64,000 nucleotides of DNA from CAWHMS01 sp963830495 (GTDB lineage: Bacteria > Actinomycetota > Actinomycetes > Propionibacteriales > Nocardioidaceae): the NCBI GenBank assembly GCA_963830495.1, contig CAWHMS010000004.1, positions 124,001 to 188,000 of the forward strand. The letters are read 5' to 3'. The notes under the pieces are model-generated. The model was not told the DNA's origin, did no database searches, and worked only from the letters and a program-made list of their open reading frames with translations. A program made the position numbers and the translations under genes. Within the stretch, counting starts at the first letter, position 1. Every line of letters begins with the position of its first letter. Positions 41,951 to 53,026 of the stretch are shown here, in pieces.

Positions 41951-42870
41951 GACACGAGGTATGCCGACGGGTCGGCTGCGAAGGCCCGAAGGCATCCTGT
42001 GCCGCAGAACCAGGATCGGGTGCCGTCGTGATCGAGGTGCAGCGACGTCTCGACCGCGGCCACCGTCATGCCGCACACCGGGTCGACCGCCGACTCGCGT
42101 GCGGCCGGAGGCGGCTGCTGGCCAACGGGCTGCCCCGAGGGGCGTCGCCGCTCGGCGATGATCTCGGCCAGGATCGAGATCGCCACATCCTCGGGTGCGT
42201 GCGCGCCGATGTCGAGCCCCGCCGGAGTGTGCACGCGGGCCTTGGCCGCCTCGTCCAGCTGCAGGGCGGCGACCACGCTCTCGCCGCGCTTCCGGCTGGC
42301 GACGAGACCGACGTAGTCGACCCCCGCGGCCAGGGCCGCCGCCAGCATGTCCTCCTCGTCCCGGCCGTGGCTGGCGACCACGACGGCCGCCGCTCCGGAC
42401 AGGTCATCCGCGGGATCGGCGACCACTTGATAGCCGACCCGCTCGGCCAGCCCAGCCAGGGCGGCCCCGATCGGGCTGTCGCCGTACACGACGAACATCG
42501 GTGCGGGGACCACCGGCTCGAGGAAGATCTCGAGCGTCCCACCCGACAGGCAGGGATTGTGCACGGTCAGCTTGTGGTCCACCACCTTCGACTCCGTCGA
42601 CGGCTCCGCGACCGCCACCTCCTCGCTCGGCGTGATGCGCAGCAGCAACGGCTCAGCGGAGTCGAGCAGGGCAAGCCCTTGCGCCCGCACGGTCGACTCC
42701 GCGCAGGTGCCGCCGACGAAACCCTCGATCGTGCCGTCGGCGAAGACGATGGCCTCGTCCCCGGGCTTGGCCGAGGTAGGGCGCTCGGCGAAGACGACCG
42801 TCGCGTGCACGAAAGGCACCCGATCGGCGCGCAGCTCCTCGATCCGACGAGCCAGGTCCGGACTGCTCAC
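41947..42870 (-). CDS. XdhC/CoxF-family maturation protein with C-terminal YHS domain
   Basis: 307 residues. N-terminal XdhC/CoxI domain (VGGTCAESTVRAQGLALL), a Rossmann XdhC_C domain in the middle (VVASHGRDEEDMLAAAL, VGLVASRKRG), and a YHS domain at the C-terminus (VDPVCGMTV, WFCGTGCLRAF), whose cysteines suggest metal binding. XdhC binds the molybdenum cofactor and delivers it to molybdo-hydroxylases. GTG 42870 is 15 nt after coxL. The YHS fusion is unusual for XdhC as known to me. Confidence 0.88.
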   Translation of the reverse strand: MSSPDLARRIEELRADRVPFVHATVVFAERPTSAKPGDEAIVFADGTIEGFVGGTCAESTVRAQGLALLDSAEPLLLRITPSEEVAVAEPSTESKVVDHKLTVHNPCLSGGTLEIFLEPVVPAPMFVVYGDSPIGAALAGLAERVGYQVVADPADDLSGAAAVVVASHGRDEEDMLAAALAAGVDYVGLVASRKRGESVVAALQLDEAAKARVHTPAGLDIGAHAPEDVAISILAEIIAERRRPSGQPVGQQPPPAARESAVDPVCGMTVAAVETSLHLDHDGTRSWFCGTGCLRAFAADPSAYLVS

Positions 42871-42885
42871 CGTGTACTCACTTGC

Positions 42886-45302
<2,417 letters not shown>

Positions 45303-45306
<4 letters not shown>

Positions 45307-45833
45307 TGTGGTTGCACCTCGTGCTGGGTTGCCTCAGGCTGGGTCGACTCGGGCTGGGGTGCCTGCTGGTGCTCGGCGGCCCAGCGGACGGCGCGGACGA
45401 TGTTCTCGTAGCCGGTGCACCGGCACAGCTGCCCGGAGATGGCCTCGCGGATCGTGGTCTCGTCGGGGTCGGGGTCGCGGTCGAGCAGCCAGCGCGCGGT
45501 CATCATCATGCCCGGGGTGCAGAAGCCGCACTGAAGACCGTGCTCCTGCATGAACCCCTGCTGCACGGGGTCGAGCTCGCCGTCGACCTCCAGGCTCTCG
45601 ACGGTCCGGACCTCGTGTCCGTCGGCCATCGCGGCCAGCACGGTGCAGCTCTTGACCGGCTCGCCGTCCAGCCACAGCACGCAGGTGCCGCACTGCGACG
45701 TATCGCAGCCCCAGTGCGTGCCGGTCAGCCCTAGCTGGTCCCGGACAAGGTGGATCAACAGCAAGCGTGGCTCGATCTCGGCGGTGACGGGTACGTCGTT
45801 CACCGTCATGGTGATCTGCATGGCGTCGGTCAT
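45303..45833 (-). CDS. coxS: CO dehydrogenase small (2Fe-2S) subunit
   Basis: 176 residues. Two iron-sulfur binding sets are seen: a plant-ferredoxin-type GCDTSQCGTCVLWLDG in the N-terminal half and CGFCTPGMMM...GQLCRCTGYENI in the C-terminal half, as in all molybdo-hydroxylase small subunits. The C-terminus is extended with Gln/Pro/Glu. It passes electrons from the Mo centre to the FAD subunit. It is 1 nt from coxM and overlaps coxL. Confidence 0.95.
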
Positions 45834-45834
45834 G

Positions 45835-46707
45835 TCAGGCCCTTCCCGTCGAACGCTCGACTGCGTGTCTCAGCGCCCGCAACGTGAGCTCTCCGGCGAG
45901 ATGCCGCTTGTACTCGACCGGTCCGCGCTGGTCCGGATGCGGGTTGCACGCGGCTGCGGCAAGGCGGGCTGCTTCGGCCAGGTGCTCTTCGGTGGCTGGC
46001 TTGCCGGTGAGGTAGGCCTCGGCCTCCTCGGCGCAGAACTGCGGGGCGCCGACGGCGGTCAGCCCGATGCCGACGTCGCTGACCGTGCCGTCGGAGACCA
46101 CCACGTAGGCACCGACCGCCGCGACCGCCCAATCGCCGGTGCGCCGCTCCACCTTGGTGTAGGCGCTGCCGGCACCGGGGCGGATCGGCACCCGGACTTC
46201 GGTGAGGATCTCGGCGTCTCCGACCGCGGTCTCGTAAGGCCCCTGGTGGAACTCGCGAGCCGGGACCGTGCGCGTGCCCTGCGTGGACCGGATGACCACG
46301 GTCGCCTTGAGTGCGGAGGCGACCGCTGACAGGTCCTCAGCCGGATCTCCCTGGCAGAGCGAGCCACCGACTGTGCCGCGGTTGCGGACCGGCGGGTCGG
46401 CGATCCTCTCCTCCGCGTCCCGGAAGATCGCGTAGTGCTCGGCTACCACCGGCGAGGCGAGCACCGCAGCGTGTCGGGTCATTGCTCCGATCCGCAGTTC
46501 GCCGTCCGCGATCCGGATGTAGTCGAGATCGGCGAGATCGTTGATGTCGATCACGCACTCCGGTTGGGCGATCCGCAGCCGCATCATCGGGAGCAGACTC
46601 TGTCCGCCGGCGATCAGCCGAGACTCGGGCCCGTGTTCCTGGAGCAGCTGAAGGGCGTGGTCGACGCTGGTGGCACGGGCGTAGTCCAGTGGTGCCGGTG
46701 TCTGCAC
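45835..46707 (-). CDS. coxM: CO dehydrogenase medium (FAD) subunit
   Basis: 290 residues. FAD-binding motifs LIAGGQSLLPMMRLR (residues 31-45) and NRGTVGGSLCQGDPAED place it in the CoxM/XdhB family; it delivers electrons to the quinone pool. GTG 46707 has SD GAGGAG 8 nt upstream. First gene of the coxM-S-L-XdhC-D-E operon. The 245 nt upstream hold no gene and should contain the promoter; no site is identified with confidence. Confidence 0.95.
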   Translation of the reverse strand: MQTPAPLDYARATSVDHALQLLQEHGPESRLIAGGQSLLPMMRLRIAQPECVIDINDLADLDYIRIADGELRIGAMTRHAAVLASPVVAEHYAIFRDAEERIADPPVRNRGTVGGSLCQGDPAEDLSAVASALKATVVIRSTQGTRTVPAREFHQGPYETAVGDAEILTEVRVPIRPGAGSAYTKVERRTGDWAVAAVGAYVVVSDGTVSDVGIGLTAVGAPQFCAEEAEAYLTGKPATEEHLAEAARLAAAACNPHPDQRGPVEYKRHLAGELTLRALRHAVERSTGRA

Positions 46708-46952
46708 AGGGAGACTCCTCTCGGTAAGCGAAGCCCCCGTGCCGCGCCCGGCTGCTGTACCTGTCGGGAGGGCCGTCGCCTTGCCAGTCTGCTCCGGAGT
46801 GGTTGACCGTGCAACGGCTCTCGGTGGCCTGCCTGTCCCACGATGCGCCGGTTGGAACGTAGTTGTCGCTTGACGTGCCCGATGGACTGCAAGAGTGTTC
46901 CAGGCGAAGCGGCCGGCCCGTCCGGCAGACCGGGCTGAGTCAGTGGGCGGAG

Positions 46953-47282
46953 TCAGTGCAGGGAGACAGTGAGCAGGAGCACGGACGGCTCGATCGCCTC
47001 GACGTCGTGCCGCTGGGGCGGCAGCGCCAGCAGGTCACCCGGCCCGAGCTCGGCGGAGGTGTCGCCGGCGCGCACCACCGTCCGGCCCTGGAGAAGGAGC
47101 AGGGACGCATCGCCCGGACTCTTGTGCTCGCCCATCCTGCTGCCCGCGGCGAGCGCGACCAACGTCTGTCGCAGCCCGGCGGTGGGCCGGCCGTACACAC
47201 GTACGGCGCTTCGGCCGCTCGGTGCAGAGCCGGCTATCTCGAGCTGGGAGTCGGCAAGGGAGCTGATCGACACGACATCCAT
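46953..47282 (-). CDS. cupin-domain protein
   Basis: 109 residues of a single small beta-barrel. The cupin 1 pattern is degenerate (GEHKSPGDASLLLLQGRTVV), cupin 2 is GDLLALPPQRHDVEAIEPSV. Such one-domain cupins often bind metals or small ligands and act in protection or sensing. The ATG at 47282 has no clear SD; a CATGAT box 6 nt upstream could give a leaderless start. It lies 245 nt from coxM, separate from it. Confidence 0.78.
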   Translation of the reverse strand: MDVVSISSLADSQLEIAGSAPSGRSAVRVYGRPTAGLRQTLVALAAGSRMGEHKSPGDASLLLLQGRTVVRAGDTSAELGPGDLLALPPQRHDVEAIEPSVLLLTVSLH

Positions 47283-47489
47283 GACGTGATCATGACATGC
47301 CGAGAGAGACGACCGGTGCGACCACCTCCACCTGCCTCAGCGAGGTGTGCGGCAGGCTGAGAGACGTGGTCGACGACTTCGTGGTCGCACGCAATCCGTC
47401 TACTGTCACCGCGTGGACGAGTAGCCACCCGACGCCGAGATCATCGAGCGGGTGCCGACGCGGGCGCGTGTACGGCGTGCTGCCGGTCG

Positions 47490-47948
47490 CTAGACCGACA
47501 GGGCGCTGGGGAAGCGGGTCTGGAAATCCAAGACGCATACCCACTCCGGTCGTACGCCGATGCGAGCCATCGGCACACCCCGCAGTTGGGACACCCAGTC
47601 GGCGCCCTGCTCCGGTCCGAAGTACTTGTCGGCTGCCTTCGCGTAGGACTCGTCCACGTCGTCCTTGACCTCGACCTGGGCCGAGCCCCGCAACATCAGG
47701 ACCTGGGGCGGCCAGGAATTGTCGTCGATGGTGATGGCGACCTCGGGATGTGCCCGCAGCGCCTTGAGCTTCGGCGCCTTGATCGGCGTGCCCATCACGA
47801 CCTCGTCCCCGGTCCAGTGAAACCAGATCGGGACGACCCGCGGGCTGCCGTCCGTCCACGTGTACGCCAACCGAGCCGGGATCGGCGAAGAAAGCAGACT
47901 TTGGGCGACAGGGTCTTCCAGCAGCGTCGTGCTGCCCTGTTCGGTCAT
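47490..47948 (-). CDS. pyridoxamine 5'-phosphate oxidase-like (PPOX) flavoprotein
   Basis: 152 residues, split-barrel FMN/F420-binding fold. ARLAYTWTDGSPRVVPIWFH and PEVAITIDDNSWPPQVLMLR carry the family's beta-strands; MARIGVRPEWVCVLDF forms the C-terminal part. Such proteins bind FMN, F420 or heme and act on small substrates. ATG 47948 with GGAG 3 nt away is chosen over ATG 47978. Monocistronic. Confidence 0.83.
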   Translation of the reverse strand: MTEQGSTTLLEDPVAQSLLSSPIPARLAYTWTDGSPRVVPIWFHWTGDEVVMGTPIKAPKLKALRAHPEVAITIDDNSWPPQVLMLRGSAQVEVKDDVDESYAKAADKYFGPEQGADWVSQLRGVPMARIGVRPEWVCVLDFQTRFPSALSV

Positions 47949-48108
47949 GAGCTCCACCCCTCGAGCGATGTCGCCCACGGCGGTGGCCCCCGGGCGCGAT
48001 CACCTCGTCAGAGCCGGCGCCGGATTGCGCCGGCGCCCTGACGGTAGTCCTCCGGTCAACGAGCAGCACCGAGTCGACGGGCCGGCAGCGGTCCGCCGTG
48101 GCCAGACG

Positions 48109-49209
48109 CTATTCGGGGCCGCCGCGCGGCTCGGGCGTGGGTGGAGTGGTGGGCACGGGCGGGGAGGTGGACCCGAGCGGCCGCCGAGGCGCCGGTACGT
48201 CCTCCTTCCGCTCCGGGGGCGCGGCTTCCGGCGGGGTCTGGCCGTCGAAGCTGACGTCGACGGTTTGGAAGCCCTTCAGGCGCTGGGCACGTGCGTAGCC
48301 GGTGTAGGCGCGACGGTCGGCGTCGGTCAGGTCGACGTGATCGGTGAACGGCGTGAGGAGTGCCCGCGGGTAGAGCTCGCGGGTGAGCACGACGTTGACC
48401 TCGATGCCCAGCACGGCCATCACGGCGGCGATGTAGATGATGCCGATGAGGCCGAGCACCAGGCCGAAGGTCTTGTTCATCTGGCTGGTGTTGACCAGCA
48501 CGGCCGATACATAGGCCGCGCCGACGTACTGCAGTGACTGCCACATGACTGCGACGGAGAACGCGCCGGGGGCGGAGCGGCGTACGGAGTGCTCCCGAGC
48601 AGATGCGTACTGGAACAGGATCGTCAGCACCGACCCGACCATCAGGATCGACGCCAGCGATACGATCCAACGGATATCGGCGCCGACCCAGTCGGTGAGC
48701 AGCTGGCTATTGGTGAGCACCGCCGAGACCACGACGACGGCGATGACGGCGGCGCCCGCCGTGAGCAGCAGGACCAGACTCTTGGCGCGCATCAGCAGCG
48801 GGTTCGGGCGGCTGTTGCGCGGCACCGACCAAGCGGCATTGCTGATGTTCTGGATGGCCTGGCCGAGGCCGATGGCGCCGTACAGCGCGGCCAGCGAACC
48901 GATGATGATCGCCCACGTAGATCCTTGCAGGCCGTCAGGCTGGCCGAGTTGGTCTCCGATGATCGGGAACTGTCCCAGCACCGAGTCGAGCAGCTCCGCC
49001 TGCAGCTCCGGATTGCCCTCGAGCACAAAGCCGAGGATCGACGAGACCAGGAGCAGGAGCGGGAAGATCGCGATGAACGCGTAGTAGGTGACGACCGCCG
49101 CCAGATAGTTGCCCTGGTCCTCGAAGAACTTGTAGACGACGGCGAGCGGGACCGAGATCACGGGATGTCGACGCTGGAACCGGTCGACCTTGTCCACGAC
49201 CTTGGCCAC
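48109..49209 (-). CDS. YihY/BrkB-family membrane protein
   Basis: 366 residues with six TM segments, beginning with YYAFIAIFPLLLLVSSILGF in the first, and the family segment LYGAIGLGQAIQNISNAAWS. The C-terminal cytoplasmic tail is proline-rich. Function remains unclear (formerly linked to RNase BN in error). GTG 49209 lies 6 nt after TAGCCT, so a leaderless start is likely. Confidence 0.92.
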   Translation of the reverse strand: MAKVVDKVDRFQRRHPVISVPLAVVYKFFEDQGNYLAAVVTYYAFIAIFPLLLLVSSILGFVLEGNPELQAELLDSVLGQFPIIGDQLGQPDGLQGSTWAIIIGSLAALYGAIGLGQAIQNISNAAWSVPRNSRPNPLLMRAKSLVLLLTAGAAVIAVVVVSAVLTNSQLLTDWVGADIRWIVSLASILMVGSVLTILFQYASAREHSVRRSAPGAFSVAVMWQSLQYVGAAYVSAVLVNTSQMNKTFGLVLGLIGIIYIAAVMAVLGIEVNVVLTRELYPRALLTPFTDHVDLTDADRRAYTGYARAQRLKGFQTVDVSFDGQTPPEAAPPERKEDVPAPRRPLGSTSPPVPTTPPTPEPRGGPE

Positions 49210-49215
49210 GCCGGA

Positions 49216-49221
49216 AGGCTA
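49216..49221 (-). promoter_or_regulatory. -10 box of a leaderless promoter
   Basis: Minus-strand TAGCCT, 6 nt upstream of GTG 49209 (YihY gene). No SD is present between them. Confidence 0.5.
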
Positions 49222-49299
49222 CCTGGCGAGACGTCGACCCGGCTGCAGGTCGTGACCCAGCGACCCCTCCGGCGTGGTGTGTGGGCGGAACTGAGGTGC

Positions 49300-49515
49300 T
49301 CAGTCCTGGCCGGGCTCGAACTTGAACGACAGCCGCAGCTTGGTCCGATAGACGATCGTCTCGCCCTCGCCGCCGAGGTCCAGGTCCTGCTGCACGACCT
49401 CGGCCACGCGCAGGTCGCGCAGGGTTTCCTGCGCCGTCCGGACCGCCGTGACTGCTGCGTCGTCCCATGACACGGTGCTCGTTCCGATGATCTCGACGAC
49501 CTTGTAGACGCTCAT
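49300..49515 (-). CDS. dodecin flavin-binding protein
   Basis: 71 residues, the usual length. It starts MSVYKVVEIIGTSTVSWDDA, with the flavin-contacting Trp and Gln (VVQQDLDL). Dodecins form 12-mers that store FMN, riboflavin or CoA. ATG 49515 has SD GAAAGGAC 6 nt upstream. A long frame beyond this start is antisense to the helicase gene and is a shadow. Riboflavin-type precursors are also made from the ribA operon at 26-31 kb, though no direct link is shown. Confidence 0.93.
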   Translation of the reverse strand: MSVYKVVEIIGTSTVSWDDAAVTAVRTAQETLRDLRVAEVVQQDLDLGGEGETIVYRTKLRLSFKFEPGQD

Positions 49516-49655
49516 GGCTGTCCTTTCGTCGGTGCCCGGTGAAGTCTCGATCCTGTCAGCACGTACGGCGTCTGACCACTCGAGATCGCGGCGGCGGTGG
49601 TGTCGGAGGCAACCATACGTGCGAGCTCGGCAGCCGATCCGTCGGCCTAGCCGCA

Positions 49656-49661
49656 TAGTCT
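49656..49661 (+). promoter_or_regulatory. -10 box of a leaderless promoter
   Basis: TAGTCT, then 7 nt, then ATG 49669 of the SNF2 helicase gene, which lacks an SD. Confidence 0.55.
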
Positions 49662-49668
49662 CGGCACC

Positions 49669-52600
49669 ATGGTGGATCTGTGGCTGGACACCGACGAGGC
49701 GGACCTGGGCCGCCGGTTCGGCAGGGCCACACTGGAGCGCGCCCGCGACTACGTCCGCCGGGGACATGTGCTCTCGTGTGACCACCAGGTGGACGCTGAC
49801 GGAGACCTCGACATCCGCGGCCGGGTAGCAGGCTCCACCCCGGTTCCCTACGGATGCTTTGTGAGCGTCGGGCTGGACAGCGAGGGACTGTGGATCGTCA
49901 GCCGCTGCGACTGCCCGCTGGGTGAGGGCTGCAAGCACGTCGTCGCGCTGTTGTTGACCGTGCGGGCCGAGCAAGCACGGCAGCCGAGCGGGGACGACTC
50001 GAGGGCGGGAGGGCGATCCCAACGCTGGGAGCGCCAGCTCGCCGAGGTGCTGGACGAGCTCGACGCGGCCGCCGAGGAGTCGGGAGCCGCTCGCGAGCCG
50101 ACGCCACTGGCGCTGCAGGTCGAGCTGTCCAGGGGAGTGGGAGGCCGGTACGGCGCCTGGGCGGAGACATCGCCGTACGCTTCGCGCGGCTCGTTGCGGT
50201 TGCGGCCTTTGCAGCGGGGTGCGCGGGACAACTGGATCAAGACCGGCGCCTCCTGGCGCGACGTGGGCCGCCTCCAGATCACGGATGGCTACGACCAGGC
50301 GCAGGTGGTGGTGCTCGCCGAGCTGCTGACGTCGTACCGCGCCGCCTCGCGCGGCGGTTACTACGGTAGCGAGGACTACCTGCGGCTGGCGTCCTTCGGC
50401 CCCGCCTTGTGGTCGCAACTGACCAGGGGGCTCGACGCGGGGCTGACGATCGTGCCGGGACCAGGGCTGGAGGCGGTGCACGTCAGCCCGCACGCGGTCG
50501 AGCTGCGCGCGGACGTGCGCGCGGAGGACGGTCAGGACGCGCGGATAACTCTCGGCGTTGAGCTCGACGGGTCGTGGTATGCCGCCGAGGCGGTCGACCT
50601 GCTCGGCGACCGCTCCGGTCACGGGGTCGCACTGTGGTCCCCGGGCCGCCGAACAGGGCGCGAGGCGGTGACGCTGGCGCCGCTCACCAGTGCGGCCGGT
50701 CCGCAGGTGCGCCGGATGCTGGCGCGACATGAGGATCTCGTCATCCCCGCCACCGGTCGCGACGAGCTGGTGACCGACTACCTGCCGCGATTGAAACGCC
50801 ATGTGCCGGTGGTGTCCTCCGACGGGTCGGTCGCCTTGCCGGAGCCGGCCGAGCCGAGGCTGGCCCTGACGGTGACCTGGGAGGCCGTCGACCGGGTCGA
50901 CATCGCCTGGTCCTGGCGCTACCGGATCGGCGGCGACGACCGGGTCTATGGCGTCTCGGAGACGCGTGGGCTGCGCGGCGTACGACGCCCCGACCTCGAG
51001 CGCGACGCGGTCGCACGCCTCGACCTGACCGCCGACCAGATCTTCACGCTGTGCGACAGCCATCGGCTCGAGCGCGGACTGGTCGAGCGCCGCACCTACA
51101 CCCACGGCGCGGCGGTCGGATTCGCCGAGGACCTGCTGCCTACTCTGCTGGCCAAGGCCGCCGACGGCTTGCTCGAGATCGACGAGATCGGCGGCCGACC
51201 CGACTACCGCGAGGCCGAGTCCGCTCCGGTGGTCCACTTCGCGGCTCGCACCGACGAGGGTGATGACGGGCGGACCGACTGGCTCGACCTGGAAGTCGTG
51301 ATCTCCGTCGACGGCCACGTACTGGCGCTGTCGCACCTGCTCGAGGCGCTGACGCTCGGTCAGGATCGGGTCATCCTGTCCAACGGACTCCACACCGAGG
51401 TCGACCGGCCGGAGTTCGCGCACCTGGCCGAGCTGATCTCGGCGGCCGGCGAGCTGCAAGAACAGCCTCGCGACGGTGTAAGGGTCGGCCGCCATGACTT
51501 CGGGTTGTGGGGCGAGCTCGCCGACCTCGGCATCGTCGACGCGCAGGCTCAGCAGTGGGTGCGAGCCGCCCAAGCGCTGCGCGACGTCGAGCAGTTGCCG
51601 CCGGTCGACCCAGTCGGGGTCAAGGCCGAGTTGCGGCACTACCAGCTGGACGGATTCCGCTGGCTCGCCTTCCTCTGGCAGGCCCGGCTCGGCGGCATCC
51701 TGGCCGACGACATGGGGCTCGGCAAAACGCTGCAGGCACTGGCCCTGGTGGCGCACGCCCGCGAGCAGGGCGACACGGGACCCTTCCTCGTGGTGGCCCC
51801 CACGAGCGTGGTCTCCACCTGGGCGCATGAGGCGGCCGCCTTCACGCCCGGCCTCGTGGTACGCACCGTGACCGAGTCGCATGCTCGTCGCGGTACGTCG
51901 ATCGCCGAGGTGGCGGCGGGAGCAGACCTGGTCATCACGTCGTACACGCTGTTCCGGCTGGAGGCAGCCGCGTATGTCGATGAGGAGTGGGGCGGGCTGG
52001 TCATCGACGAGGCGCAGACGGTCAAGAACCATCAAGCCAAGACCTATCAGTGCGTACGGCGGCTGGACGTGCCCTTCCGACTCGCGCTGACCGGTACGCC
52101 GATGGAGAACCGGCTCATGGAGCTGTGGTCGCTGCTGTCGATCGTGGCGCCGGGTCTGTACCCGCATCCGGGTCGCTTCGCCGAGCTGGTGGCCAATCCC
52201 GTCGAGCGGGAGGGCGACGACGAGGCGCTGCGGCGGTTTCTGCGGCGGATCCGGCCCTTCCTGCTGCGGCGCACGAAGGAGCTGGTGGCAGCGGATCTGC
52301 CGGCCAAGCAGGAGCAGGTGCTCGAGGTGCAGCTGACCCCGAAGCACCGCCGGTTATACGACACACATCTGCAACGTGAGCGACAGACAGTGCTCGGCCT
52401 GGTCGAGGACTTCGACAAGCACCGGATCGCGATCTTCCGGTCTCTGACCAAGCTGCGTCAGCTCAGCCTGGACGCCGCCCTGATCGACGCCGAGCACGAC
52501 AGCGTCGGCTCGGCGAAGATCGATGTGCTGGTCGACCATCTGTCGGAGGTGAGCGCCGAGGGGCATCGTGCGCTGGTGTTCAGCCAGTTCACGTCGTTCC

Positions 52601-53016
52601 TCGCCCGGGTGCGGGCACGACTGGACCGTGAGGGCATCGACACTGCGTATCTCGACGGCCGAACCCGTCGGAGAGGTGAGGCCATCGCGGGCTTCCGGGA
52701 GGGTGAGGCCGGGGTCTTCCTGATCAGCCTCAAGGCGGGCGGGGTCGGGCTGACGCTCACGGAGGCGGACTATGTGTTCGTGCTGGACCCGTGGTGGAAT
52801 CCCGCGGTCGAGGCGCAGGCGGTCGACCGGGCGCATCGGATCGGCCAGCGCAACCCGGTCATGGTCTACCGACTCGTGTCGGCGGCCACGATCGAGGAGA
52901 AGGTGATGGAGCTGAAGGCGCGCAAGGCTGCGTTGTTCGCGAAGGTGATGGACGGTGAAGGCGGTGCGGGTACGCCGATCAGTGCCGACGACGTACGGGC
53001 GCTGTTCGAGGAGTGA
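49669..53016 (+). CDS. SWIM-zinc-finger SNF2 helicase (HepA/RapA-like)
   Basis: 1115 residues. An N-terminal SWIM zinc finger (RCDCPLGEGCKHVVALLL, about residues 83-100) and a long poorly conserved middle are followed by the SNF2 ATPase. Motif I is DDMGLGKTLQALALVAHARE, motif II is VIDEAQTVKN (DEAQ, where DEAH or DExx is usual), motif III LALTGTPMENRLMELWSLLS, and motif VI DRAHRIGQRNPVMVYRL. It remodels nucleoprotein complexes or RNA polymerase using ATP. Convergent with the antiporter, 10 nt apart. Confidence 0.94.
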   Translation: MVDLWLDTDEADLGRRFGRATLERARDYVRRGHVLSCDHQVDADGDLDIRGRVAGSTPVPYGCFVSVGLDSEGLWIVSRCDCPLGEGCKHVVALLLTVRAEQARQPSGDDSRAGGRSQRWERQLAEVLDELDAAAEESGAAREPTPLALQVELSRGVGGRYGAWAETSPYASRGSLRLRPLQRGARDNWIKTGASWRDVGRLQITDGYDQAQVVVLAELLTSYRAASRGGYYGSEDYLRLASFGPALWSQLTRGLDAGLTIVPGPGLEAVHVSPHAVELRADVRAEDGQDARITLGVELDGSWYAAEAVDLLGDRSGHGVALWSPGRRTGREAVTLAPLTSAAGPQVRRMLARHEDLVIPATGRDELVTDYLPRLKRHVPVVSSDGSVALPEPAEPRLALTVTWEAVDRVDIAWSWRYRIGGDDRVYGVSETRGLRGVRRPDLERDAVARLDLTADQIFTLCDSHRLERGLVERRTYTHGAAVGFAEDLLPTLLAKAADGLLEIDEIGGRPDYREAESAPVVHFAARTDEGDDGRTDWLDLEVVISVDGHVLALSHLLEALTLGQDRVILSNGLHTEVDRPEFAHLAELISAAGELQEQPRDGVRVGRHDFGLWGELADLGIVDAQAQQWVRAAQALRDVEQLPPVDPVGVKAELRHYQLDGFRWLAFLWQARLGGILADDMGLGKTLQALALVAHAREQGDTGPFLVVAPTSVVSTWAHEAAAFTPGLVVRTVTESHARRGTSIAEVAAGADLVITSYTLFRLEAAAYVDEEWGGLVIDEAQTVKNHQAKTYQCVRRLDVPFRLALTGTPMENRLMELWSLLSIVAPGLYPHPGRFAELVANPVEREGDDEALRRFLRRIRPFLLRRTKELVAADLPAKQEQVLEVQLTPKHRRLYDTHLQRERQTVLGLVEDFDKHRIAIFRSLTKLRQLSLDAALIDAEHDSVGSAKIDVLVDHLSEVSAEGHRALVFSQFTSFLARVRARLDREGIDTAYLDGRTRRRGEAIAGFREGEAGVFLISLKAGGVGLTLTEADYVFVLDPWWNPAVEAQAVDRAHRIGQRNPVMVYRLVSAATIEEKVMELKARKAALFAKVMDGEGGAGTPISADDVRALFEE

Positions 53017-53026
53017 GCTCGGCGGG

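Noticed and set aside
49300..52347. 1015-codon open frame on the minus strand
   Set aside because: Only its last 71 codons (dodecin, own SD at 49515) are real; the rest is antisense to the SNF2 helicase and shows only high-GC shadow composition.
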